Of a stretch of 64,000 nucleotides of DNA, positions 36,801 to 48,800 are shown piece after piece. Numbering within the stretch: position 1 is the stretch's first letter; the number at the start of each line of letters is the position of its first letter. The notes below the pieces were generated by a model. The model ran no database searches, was not told the origin of the DNA, and saw only the letters and a list, made by a program, of their open reading frames with translations. Both the position numbers and the translations under genes were made by a program. The stretch is from Helopsaltes ochotensis (lineage: Eukaryota > Chordata > Aves > Passeriformes > Locustellidae): contig VXBM01000096.1 of assembly GCA_013400155.1 (NCBI GenBank), positions 346,663 to 410,662 on the forward strand, read 5' to 3'.

Positions 36801-39800
36801 TTGTCATAGCCAAGAAGAGCTTTGTGCTTTGTCAGGGAGCCCCTCTCCAATCCATCACTGCCATCAAAGTTCCTGTTGAGGGGTTTGCTTTCAACAACTT
36901 TCCAACTTTAGTAACCATGGGCTTAAAAATGTGAGGGATGAGGCCTCAGGGAAGAGAGTTGAGAGATGCAGAGTCAGGTCTACAACCGCTCTTTCTTTTT
37001 GGAAGCTTTCTTAAGGGAGACTCTACCTTAAAGCCTCCCTGTCAACCAAGAAAACACACATTTTACAGCATCCCTTGCAAAAAATCCCACTGGAAATAAG
37101 AAAAAATGGAGGAGGCTGAGGAGGCTGGAAACCTGTCTGTATTTCTACATTGCTCAGATGCCAAGTGTAACTTTCCACTCAGATCCACCAGGCACTGCCA
37201 AAGTCTACAACCCCTTCATAGGCCACAAACACTCCCTCCTTCAGTCGCTCCAGGATAGGCAAGGCAACAAGCCTTGGGAGGATTTCCCGCCTTAGAAAGG
37301 AATATACAAGAAAATATCTTCTTTTAGAATGAAGAAGTATGTCTCAAAAATAAAAAGGGTTGCCAGACTTCCATTTATTTAGGATGTGACTGCAGAGACA
37401 ATCCCACATGGATTTGGGATATAGCTCTCCTTGTAGGAGACTCCATCACCCATGAGCCCACCAGCCTGCTGCTTCTCAAGTGTACAGAGCTTCCAGCAAG
37501 CCAGCTACTGTTCACAGCTTCTTCTCTTGCTCTCTCCATGCTTCACAGAATGATAGAATAGTCTGGGTTGGAAGGGGCATTAAAGATCATCCCTTTCCAA
37601 AGCCCTCTGATATGGGCAAGGACACCAGGTTGCTCCAAGCCCTGTCCAACCTGGCCTTGAAGCCTTGAACACTTTCCAGGGGTGTCACACTCACAACTTC
37701 TCTAGGCAACATGTCCCAGCGCCTTGTTCTTATGACACTCAAAGTCTGGAACAGAGGCCCTCAGGTGTGGAGTCCCCATTCCCTAACTCCACATTCCTCA
37801 CCAGAAACCTTTGCGCTTCAGTTTGCAGACAACACGTTTGCTGGTGTGACCGTCCTGAAAACCGCCCACCTGGAGAACAACCGGCTCACCCAGCTGCCCC
37901 GAAACTTCCCTTTCGACAAAATGGAGATGCTGACGATCTCCCGAAACCCCTGGCACTGCAACTGCCAGCTGGCACCTCTGCGCAAGTACGGCACCGTCAC
38001 ACCCCATGCTCCCTAGGGTCTCCTTGGGCCCCCCGAGCTGTGCCAGGACACTGCTGTCACACTCGCCAGCTTTCTCCGCACAATTCTCTCTGATGTTCAT
38101 GGTTTGTCCCTTTTTCAAGCTCCTCTCTTTCTTTCTCCCTGTGTCACAGGTGGCTGAAAGGCAACCGCACCCGTGCTGAGGACACCTGCTCCACACCAGC
38201 CCAGTACCGAGGACAGCCCATCAGAGACACCCTGGCCCTCCGCTCCTGCAAGCTGCCCACCAAGAGGTCCAGGAAGGGGAGCCGCCATTAAACATGTAAG
38301 ATGGTTTCCTTTTAGTTGCACCAGAAGCCCCAACATCTTTTGTGGCATCAGTCTTAAATGCCACCAGGGTTTGGCTTACAGCAGCTCATCCATCCACCCA
38401 CAGATGTCTCCATTCAGAGCTGCTCCATCTCCTGGCTCCATGAGCTCCCAGAGCAGAGAACCTGCCTGTAGCATCAGGGATGGAGTCAACTCTGTGAAAC
38501 AAACATAGGACTAAAGACAGGCCTGGGGCAGAAAGTACTTCAGTGCTTCTATTGCAACATGGGAAAAACTTCATCTCCTTTTGCAGCAATCATTGTATAT
38601 TAGGAAAAAAGCCCTATACTGTAACAGAGTTTAAGCCCCATTCATGCTTCAGGCACTATGGTGACATGCACTCTGTCCTAACACCAAAGTCCCATATCAA
38701 GTCAAGATATAATTGTTACGGAAAAGGGATAAATACCATATATCAAAACAAGGGTAGATGTAGCCAACTCTTACCCTGAGTTGTGACCACACAAGCTTTA
38801 CTTTTCTAACCAATGCGAGATGCTTTACCCTATAAAGGTCCTCCAGGTCTGATGTGAAATCCAGGGCAGAGCATTTCTGGGAAGTCTTGCCCCAGACTGC
38901 CCAGCTCACAGGAAAGTAGCTATCTTCCATAAGGAGCAGCTCTTGACCCAGCACTTCCCTTTCTGCAACTACAATCCTTCCAAGACAGTCAGGTATTTAA
39001 AAACAATGGCTGTTGCCTTCAAATGAGTATCCCAGAGGAGGGAGGTTCAAGACAGCAAATATTCTTTTGGTAAGGTGTCCTGGGCCAGAAGGTGATTCAG
39101 AGACCAGGTTGCCTTCTCCTCCAGCAATGAGCTTTTGCTGACAGCTACCAAGGCAAACACCAACTGTGAAAACCAATCACACAGACACCTTTCACAGCTG
39201 GAAATTTCAGGAGTATTAAGTTCAGCCTGCAGAGGTGCAAAAAAGCCAAAACTGTCATCACTCCACCCCAAGCATTTTACTTTTTCCCATCCCAGAAACA
39301 GGTCTAGTGTTTGTACAGATTCCAGAGGAGTTTGAATGAGCCTGCAAGTTTCTAAGCTCTTGGGAAAGGGACCTTTTCTCATTTGTTAAGGAAAGTGCAG
39401 TGATCCTGCACTGCATTGTATGAACAGAGGTGGTCATTGTGCCATGTTATGGCCATTTGATCCCCACTTCACTAAGGATATGCACAACAGGATGGAGAAA
39501 GGAAATTTATGACCAAAATGTCAGGGATTATGCCAGCTGCTCTGTGCCTCTCTAAAGTGGTGATTTCTTTTGTAGTGCCAGAGGGTTTTATGGATTAGGG
39601 ATGGAAATACCAGTCATTCCATACAGGGCAGGAAAAGTTCTGCTCTAAGCATGGAAAAACTTCAGTTTTCTAAACCACAGTACTTAAACATAGTTTATTC
39701 ACAGGTCTGACCCTTCCTAATCTTCTTTCCCTGCCTGAACTCACTCCCAGTTCACTCCTCCATGGTGAGACTAAGAAAACCATGACAATAATACCTGGGG

Positions 39801-42800
39801 GTTTTTTCTTCAGCACTTTCCATCCCGCTCCCTCAAACAGGTTTACAAGTGCTAATGAAATAGGAAAGGATTTATTCTAGTCTTGCAGAAGACAAAGCTC
39901 AGTGCCTTCAGGTGTCAGTGCCAAAATGCAGGTACATAACTCACTCCAGTATGGTGAGCATGAATTTTATGAAAGTACCTCTGACTTCATCATGCACCTC
40001 TTGAAAGCCAGGCAGCTGTCATATACAGGGGTCTGTATTTCAGGGATGAGAACTGTCTGGGTCACTGTCTGGTCACATTTAAGATGAAAAACTGCTTGGT
40101 AGTTTCTAAAACTACACCTGCCCTGGATTTTCAGAACCAGGGCATCAAAATAGTCCACTACTCTTGAAAATTTTGCACTGGGTTTCCTTCCTTTGCCAAG
40201 AAAGTGCTCCCTGACCATCAGCACTTCGGGTAAGAACCTCAGGAGTCACACAGAGAGTTGGCAGAGTAGCTCAGAGACAGAACCCATTTCCTCTGCTGTG
40301 GGAAGTTGTAACAGCTCCTTGACTCCAGACTCTTCACTTTCAAGTACAGGCTTCATCCACTGATTTAAAAATAGACAAATGTTAGAATTTTACTGCTCTG
40401 CTGGAAAAATCCCCTTAAAGATGTGGCCTTCTCTCTTTTTTTAAGGCTAGCAGGCTCCAGCATGGCCAGTCCTGGTGACCGGTCATTTCAGAAAACTACT
40501 GACTTCCGAGTCCTTCCTTGAACTTCTCCTACCTGTCAGGAAACACTTCTGATATATCTGAACACCTACAGCCTCCTCTGAATCCCTGCTTCTCTGCTGA
40601 TCACAAGGATGGAATCCACCTTCTCAATCTTTTCTGACATCTATGTATTTTAAAAGAGGCCTTTTTAAAAACTAAACTATGCATGACCCTACTAAGACAA
40701 GCTAAGCTAGATCCTGCCAGTAAAACACAGTCATCTTTCCCAGAAGAAACATAACCCACATCCCTGATCAAGCAGCTGGTCGCTGCCTCTCCCATTCCAG
40801 AGGAGAGGGAGCAAATGGGAAGGTAGGAGCATCCCTCCCCCAGCTGCTTGATAAGGAAAATTGGTCTCAACCCATGCAAAGAGACTCCCACAGAGGGGAT
40901 CCCTGCAGGCCAGGGCTGAGGGGACAGGTGAAGCAGTGACCAAGAGCCGGTGGCCCCAAGGCAGCAATCTCAAAATTGGCCAGAAATCCTTTAAGGGAAA
41001 CAATACTGGGAACCTCCAGAACTGGAGCCATCCAAGGACTGGATTCCCTCCCACTCTGTAAGGTCACCAAGATGTCCAAGACAAGAAGGTGTGCATGGTG
41101 GAGTTGGCTCAGGTACCCCTCCTGTCCTTCCCACCCATGCTCGAGGATCCAGCAGGACACCAGGATGACTGTGGTTTATTGTCACGGCTATTATAATGCC
41201 ACAGTTGCAATTCAACTATGTTTTTTTAATCCTAAAGAGTTATATAAATATATGTCTATTTATTCCTCTGTAACAGTGTAAATGACCTTTAAGAGGGTGA
41301 AAACTCCTCTGCCTCCTATACAGAAATCGAACTGTATATTTTCTTATGTACATCTTCTGTATAAAGCTCTTGCTGCAAAGATGAAGTCAACAAGTCTCTG
41401 TGTGTCTGTCTGAGGGCTGGAGGGATCAGGAGTAACATGAGACCAGTGGCACAAATATAGACTTAATCCTCTTTATCCCGTGGGCAGAGCAACTGTTTGG
41501 GAGGGTTTTATTATTTCTCTTGCTGCAAAACAGGAACATGTGATACCTAATGCACCCTGGGCTCTCACAGTAATGCTTGAAAATATTTTGTGAGGCCAAA
41601 CTCAAGCTTACTATAAAAATAGGTAGCTGTCACCTGACAGAGTTCAAGCAGCAGCACCAAGGCTGTCCCTGGTGTTTCCAGCTCGGCATTAAGAGCGTCG
41701 TATCCAGGAAAAAAACCTGGCTGCATCCAGGACAGCCTCAGGACGGATGCCCTGGATTGCCCTGGTCTGTGGCAGAGCACAGAGTTGTCCCTGTAAAACC
41801 CTGGTGCTGGTGCAGTCAGGGTCTGCCAACAACAACAGCCTAATCTGACTACCAGACCCACATGTTTATCCATCACTACTGGCTGCTTCCTCAGCCTTGG
41901 GAAGCAGCATGGTACCAAATTAATTTCCTTTAGGGTAAAACAAAATAGTCCTTTTCTAGCTCAGCCATTCACATGCGGATGGCAGCACATGCCTAGGAAA
42001 TGTGTCTACTAGAGGGCCACTGACTCTCTTGCTGGTGGCCTGTCCCCCACATGCAGCACATGCTGGTGGCTCTAGCACAGGCCCAGGGTGATGGGACATG
42101 CAGTGGAGCAGCAGGACACGTGGCCCAGCACATAGTGCCCTTCTGGCAATGCAGCATTTGGTGCTACACATGTGGATGGCACCATTCCCAAGACCTGATT
42201 CAGATACAATAAAAACCATGCAATGAGGTTCTACATGCACAGGAAATCCAGGATGGGGAAAGAAACTCAACAGCTCCACAGCAAGAGGAATACAAGCACT
42301 GACTCACACCAACAAGAACCAGCACTGCCTCTGCCATCATAATCCTGGCAGTGTCAGTAAAAGTTTTGAAACGAGCAGCAGAATTAATGACATTGAATGT
42401 GATGCCTTGTTTCCTTCCAAAGCTTCCTGCCTAGACACCTCAGCAGCAACCAGGCAGAACCCCCACTTCTGTCTTCCAGCTCCTCCAAGCCTTCCCTCTT
42501 CAGCCTGATCCCAGCAGCTCCAGGACCATCAAATACCACTGTGGTCCAGAGACACCCAAACTCGGCGTCTCACCATGACAAACATCCCTTGCAGCTCTGG
42601 TCACAGCAACCACAACTCACCACAAGCTCTGGCATGTGCATCTTGGTGATAATTGTCCTCATGATCTCAGGGGGAACAGGAGAACCTGCAATAATTCCTG
42701 GAAGAAAGAGGAAAATACCTTGGAAAGCAGCTATTTGTACCCAGCAGTGGTGCCTCAAATGGCTCCACACTCCCAAATTTAATGCTGACAGACCTGTGGG

Positions 42801-45800
42801 ATACACTGGTTCCTGTCAAAATACTTCCTATATCTTTTTATACAGGTTCTAGTTGTTCTACAAGCAAAGGCTGCAGCAAGGCCAATTTGCCTTTCTCGAC
42901 AGGAAAATAAACTCCATAACACCAACCTAGTCCAACCTGTTGCTCTCCAAAAATAGAAAGATTCAGAGCAAAAAGAGGCAGTTTTATAATGGGACAAAAA
43001 CTCTCATCCATCATCACCATAATACCAAAAATCTTTCCTCTTGCCTTGCACAGAGCAGCCCTTTTGGGAGAGGGTAGATTACACTGTCACCTGTTCCAAC
43101 CATGTTGACAGAGCAAAGGAGCAGGCTAATATATGGGCTTTGGTGGGGAACAGGATGAGACAGGATCATTTTGCACATAGCAGAGATGATTAGGTAACCT
43201 GCTAAAGTATTTCCTTATGCTCCAGCACCACCTTCTCTCCCTACTATTATTGCCTCAAAAGCACTGGTGGTCTGCCCAGCTATTTCAAACTTGGGCTGTG
43301 ACAAGAAAGGAAGCTCCAGCACAAGGTCTCACACCCTCCAGCACTGGGATGGACTGGACTTCAGAAACAGGCAGGAAACTTCAGGTCTGAAAACGAAATC
43401 TGAGCTTGGCTCTGCTTTAGGGCCTGCACTAGTCTGAGACACAGAAAGCATCTGCTGCCACACGGTGGTGGTTGGAGAGACAAGAGTTGAGGAAAATCAG
43501 GCTATTCCTGACACCTCCCCTTGCAGCTAAAATAGAAAGGTCCTTCCCTAGACTGCCTTCAGATGAAGGAGTCCTAAAATACATAATGATAGAAGGATTC
43601 CCAAAGGAAATGTAGCATCAAACTAACTGGGGAAACACAAGGTTCATGCAACTAAATTCTTCCCACCAGAAGAGATGTTTGCTCACAAAACTAAATACAG
43701 CCTCCCAGCAGGAACCAGGAATATCCTGGATTTTTCCATTTGAGTTCTGGGACTTACCTCCCCGGAGAGTTGACAGGTCATAGGAGTCAAAGTCCGGCTG
43801 GGAGAGCATGTCTATGAACATGGTGGGTGTGCCGAGGAGGAAGGAGCATCTTGAGGAAGAAGGGAAAAAAAGGCAAAGCTTCAGAGGTGGAAACTGGGGG
43901 CAGCCCCAGCTCAGAACCCATCCCATCCAGTCCCATCTGCAGGGCAGCAGCACAGAGGCAGGAACAGCAGATGTGCTATTCATCATCACACAGACATACA
44001 TCTGCATAAAATATAGAGACATATGTACATGTATGATGCAGACACAGCAACAGCTCTTTTGTTTCCCAAGCTATACTTGACAAACAATATGGAAACACAA
44101 CTATCCCAGCAGCAGAGCTGGATTTGGAAAAGGAAGGCAGGCGTTCAGATGTGAAAACACTGCAGCCACAGCAAACCAAGACACCACTATGCTTCCCAGC
44201 CAAAGCCCTGTGGTGACAGGAAGTATCCCTTAATTTCAGGAGAAGGGTGACACACTCCCAAGCACAGCTGAAAAGGCAGACTTTGGTTCCTGAAGTGCCT
44301 GTGCAATTGAGTGCAGCAGCAAATCTGCCTCTCCCATTGTGGGAAGGAAGAGCACAAGCAAGGTGCTGGCAGGTGGGGCAAGGGAAGAAGCACAAGGCCA
44401 AGAACTGCTCCTTAGAAAATCAGGCTCTCACTTCTCTCGAGACACGGCCTCCAGCGCAGCCTTGCCCTCGAAGCTTGGTGATGAGAAGATGCAGGAGGTG
44501 CCATGTAGAGCCATCACCATGCAGCCTCCCACCGATGCCAGGCAGTGGTAGAGAGGCGCAGGGAGCCCACAGCGACTCTCCTGGGATCAACCAGACAACA
44601 GTGAGGAGAGGAGACCTCCCAGTGTGTGTCCAGCCCATCTCCCTGCTAAAGAGCAAAGATCTGAACAGAGACATTTTTCCTGATCCATTCGGCTGGAAAT
44701 CTGACACTCCACTGTGTTCCTGTTAGGTGAAAATGCAACTGGCACATCCTGTCTTTAAAAAAATCAGTTTGGGAAGTTTTTATGTCAATATTTCATCCTG
44801 TAATTTTACAATGTCTCTTCTTTGCTGGACTCCTTGGTCTGGTACTGCTTATACGTTATATGCCAAAAGAGATGAATGGGAGTGCTGTGAGAGGCATGAA
44901 ATATGCAGGATTGGCACAAGCTATTCATTTTACTTTGTTTTTTTTTAAATCACCAAAGGCTCTGAAGACTGATTGAAACAACTCATCTATTCTCTGGATC
45001 AAAGCTGGTATGTTAGAAATAAGTACTTCAGAACTTCAAAAGAAAATATTTGTCTTTAACAATTTTTAAAAGAAACCACAAATAGAGAGAGGTCATACCC
45101 TGATAAGAGTTATAAGACTGTAAACATGACATGAAACAAAGTCATGCAAATCAAATTAAAACCTCACTCAACAGAATTCAAAGCTAATATCCAGAGTCTT
45201 GTAATTATTTGAAATAAATATTCACCAAAATTAAAAGTGATTAATTTCATGTTTTTCCCTCCACAAAGATAGCCTTTTTTGCCAAAAAAAAAAGCTTCAC
45301 CTGAAACTAAAATGAAACATCAATGAACTCCATTGAAATGCAAAATGTTGTGCATTAATATCCCTGAATGTCATTTGCAGCAAAACATCCTGCCCTTCCA
45401 CTGAATAAACACCAGGATTCTCCACACGCGGTCTCTCTGTTGCAATGGAGGCCTCCCCAAACCCTGTTCCCACCAAACCCACCTGGTCTGTGATCCCCAG
45501 CCTCAGACCAACCAGATTGGCATTATTCACAATGTTCTTGTGGGAGAGGGTGGCTCCTTTGGGGCTTCCTGTTGTCCCCTGGAAGACAGGCATTTATGCA
45601 ATACCACCACCTTTTCTGAGGATGAGCTCAAGGGCGATTCCCCAGGGAATCTCAAGGGAGATTCCTCACACTCTGGGGTGATCTTGCACTTTTTTCTCCT
45701 ATCAGACCTAGGAGACTGTTTTTACTTCTTTAACAGCACCTGAATCCCAAAAAATAGCCCAATTTCAGCTGAACAGTATTCACCTAGCACTGTCTCATCT

Positions 45801-48800
45801 CCATCAGCCCTTGACAAAGGGCTGAACATAAAGAATGGAAGAAGGGGAAATGTTAGAACACTTTTTCCATCCTACTACAGAAGCTTGAAGCTTGGTCTCA
45901 GAGGCAAATAGGAAGAAAATGCGATGTGTTGCATTGCACACATCTTTCCCCATGTCCCCAGTGAGGAACCCAACCCCAGGGTATGGAGCTGGCAGGGCAC
46001 CTACTGAAGTGAACTGGATGTTGATGGGCTCATTGCAGGACAAGGTCTGCTGCACAGCCCTGAGCTGCTTCATGTGGCTGCTGTCCCCAGCCTGCATCAC
46101 TTCATCCATGTGATAGGTGCCAGGCAGCTTAGAATCACACACGATGACAATGGATAAGTCAGGTAGCCTGGCAGAGAGAAAAATACCATCAACAATAACA
46201 GAACAAGGAGAAAAGTGTCCAGACAGGCGCACACTGGTCAGGGCAAACCTCTTGGTTAGGCCAGCCTAACTTGCTCTCTTTCCATAGGACCTCCTGTGGG
46301 TCCTTCTTCAGCAAAGCCTGTGTTGTGCAGCTGAGGGGACACAAGGCAGGACATGGCTGTGAGGTCAGTGCAAACACATCAGATGTTCCTAACTCACCTT
46401 TTGCTCTTTATTCCCCCGGGACTGGATTTTTCTAGCTCGGGACATGACTGCTTTAGAATATCATAGTATTTCTGTGTTTTAAATTGAGTGGGGAACACCA
46501 GTGCCTTGCAGCCAACCTGTGAAGGGAGACAGAAACTCATCAAAAGTCATGTTGAATTGATGGTCAGGACATGATAAACAGCAGCCACCATCAATACAGG
46601 AACAGGCAGGTTCTCCAAGGACAAAAGCAAATGAGCTTGTACATATGTGCCGTCCTAAAACCCTCCAAAAGCGGTGGTGTGGACACTGCACACCCAGCAT
46701 CCCAAGCCTGGATCCAGCTGTGCAGCCAGTGCTTCGCTCCTCCCCAGTGCTGGATTCAGGATGACTTTTACTGGTCAAGAAAGTAGAGCTATAGCTTAAA
46801 GTTCCCTCCTTGCCCAGGATCAACACTCTCATTGTGAGCACAAGGCAAACAACTGATTTTTCAGATTACGCGTCTCAACTCTAACAAAAAGCCCAGTCCC
46901 AAAATATTAATAAATAAATAAAGTTAAACTAAATTAAATTGTGTTGATCTGGAATGAGGATATTTGAGGAAATTTGGAAAAATAAGGATTTCTAAAATCT
47001 GCCTCTAAGATCAACCCAAGATTGATTCAACCCTTACATTTACATAACCTCAAAATAAAAGACCTTAATTACTCCAAGAACTTTCATTTCTTTTTCAGCA
47101 GAGATTTGCTGAATTTGACCCAGATTTGCAAACTGTTTTCATTTTCCAAAAAATGCATTTGTGTCCAATAAACTATTTACATAAATGATTTATTCAGCTG
47201 TTCTCATTATTTTCCCATAGTTTGGGAATAAGGAGACAAAGGCTATGCCAATAAATTATTTGTAAGTATGCTCTGAGTTTTGTCAGAAAGGAAGATAAAC
47301 ATTTGCTCTATTTTCTTGAACAGGCTGCCCAGAACCCAGGGGATTGAGGTTGTTTTGGGCCTTTGCAACTTTTTTTTACAACTAATTCCTTAAACTACAA
47401 TCTTTGTTGAACTAGCTCTGAAAAATAGATGCTGTGTGGGGAGAGGATGGCTGACTGAAGGGCTGATGCTGTACAAGACAGGAGTCTCTGGCTGGGCCTC
47501 TCCCACTTGGTCTCAACCTGAACGGCAGTAGACCTGTCTTCAAAGAACATAAAATATAAAAACTCGACATCAGTTTGCTTTTACAAAGCCCTGGAAATAT
47601 AGCAGGACTCCAAGGAATGGTCATTCCATACATATTTACATATATACCAATCGGACTACGCAGATGTACAGGAGCCAACAGGAAAAGCCCTAAAGACTTC
47701 AGAAATTTTGTTATGCAAATAAACAAATCCTTAGGCTGGTGAGCAACTCCAGAAATCCCAGTGTCAAAGGTGCATAATAAAACTGGAAATACTGGCAAAT
47801 CTGGAAGGGCAAGACAGGAGCATATTGTAGCAAGACAGAGAAGCCCAAGGACACCCACCCTGGAAGAGATGGTGCTCCAGTGCAGCACTGGGTTCAACCC
47901 CAGTGCATGAGAACAAGAGTGACCAGCAGGACTGCTGAGAGGATTAAATAAAGTATGAAACAAGAATTCAAATTGCAGCCCAACAACACATTACAGAGTT
48001 ACAGAGTTACAAAAGAAATTTGCTAAAAATTATCCACTTTTTAGGAAAAAACTAACTTGGATGGTGCTGGGAACATTCAGAAATGACTCCCTTTCTTCTA
48101 ATACCAGCCTTTATAGCTGAAAAAACCACAGTGAAAAAAATAGCTGCTTAATCTTAATTTTTAGCCATCAAATGTTTAATAACCTGAATTCCTCATTATT
48201 TGAGCAAGGGAGCCTGAACAGTTAAAATTGATTAGTGCTCTGCATGTCACAAACTCAAACCCAGGCAGGTATTCAAGGGTAGATGAGGTGGCAGGATCAG
48301 ACAGCAGAGACGTTAAACAGTGGCAACACCTAGGACTTAAACCAGCTTAAATCCAAGGCCAGACAGCCTCAGACAAACCTGGAAAGGAGAAATGAAGCTA
48401 CCAAGTAGACTGGTATGTTCTGAGTTTAAAATGAGGTGCTTTCTGGGGTTCTGCTTTCAAGGTTGAGATCCCAGATGGTGATTTTTGCCCTGAGCAGGAG
48501 AGGCAAAGAAGAAATATCAAGTCCTACATTTTTTCCCTCATTCACTGCTAAATGATTGCTGACAGAGTTGGTTGGGGTAGTACTGGCAGTACCTGGCTGT
48601 TAGCAGAGAGAGAGATGGGAAGTATAGAGCAGTTTCCATCAGACAGCAGTTTTCCATCAGCCACAGGGAACAGCAAGAAATGTGGCCACTGAATTTCAGC
48701 TTCATCCCTTCTACACATCCAACACCAGCCCTGCTCTCCAGCCAGCTCCTCCCATACACCAAATCTTAAGCAGCTCATCTGCACCATGTCCCCACCAATC

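Noticed and set aside
45632..45665. Pair of kappaB-like sites (GGGAGATTCC and a near match)
   Set aside because: They are explained by a two-copy 24-base duplication inside an ACSF2 intron. There is no promoter context and short motifs are frequent by chance.
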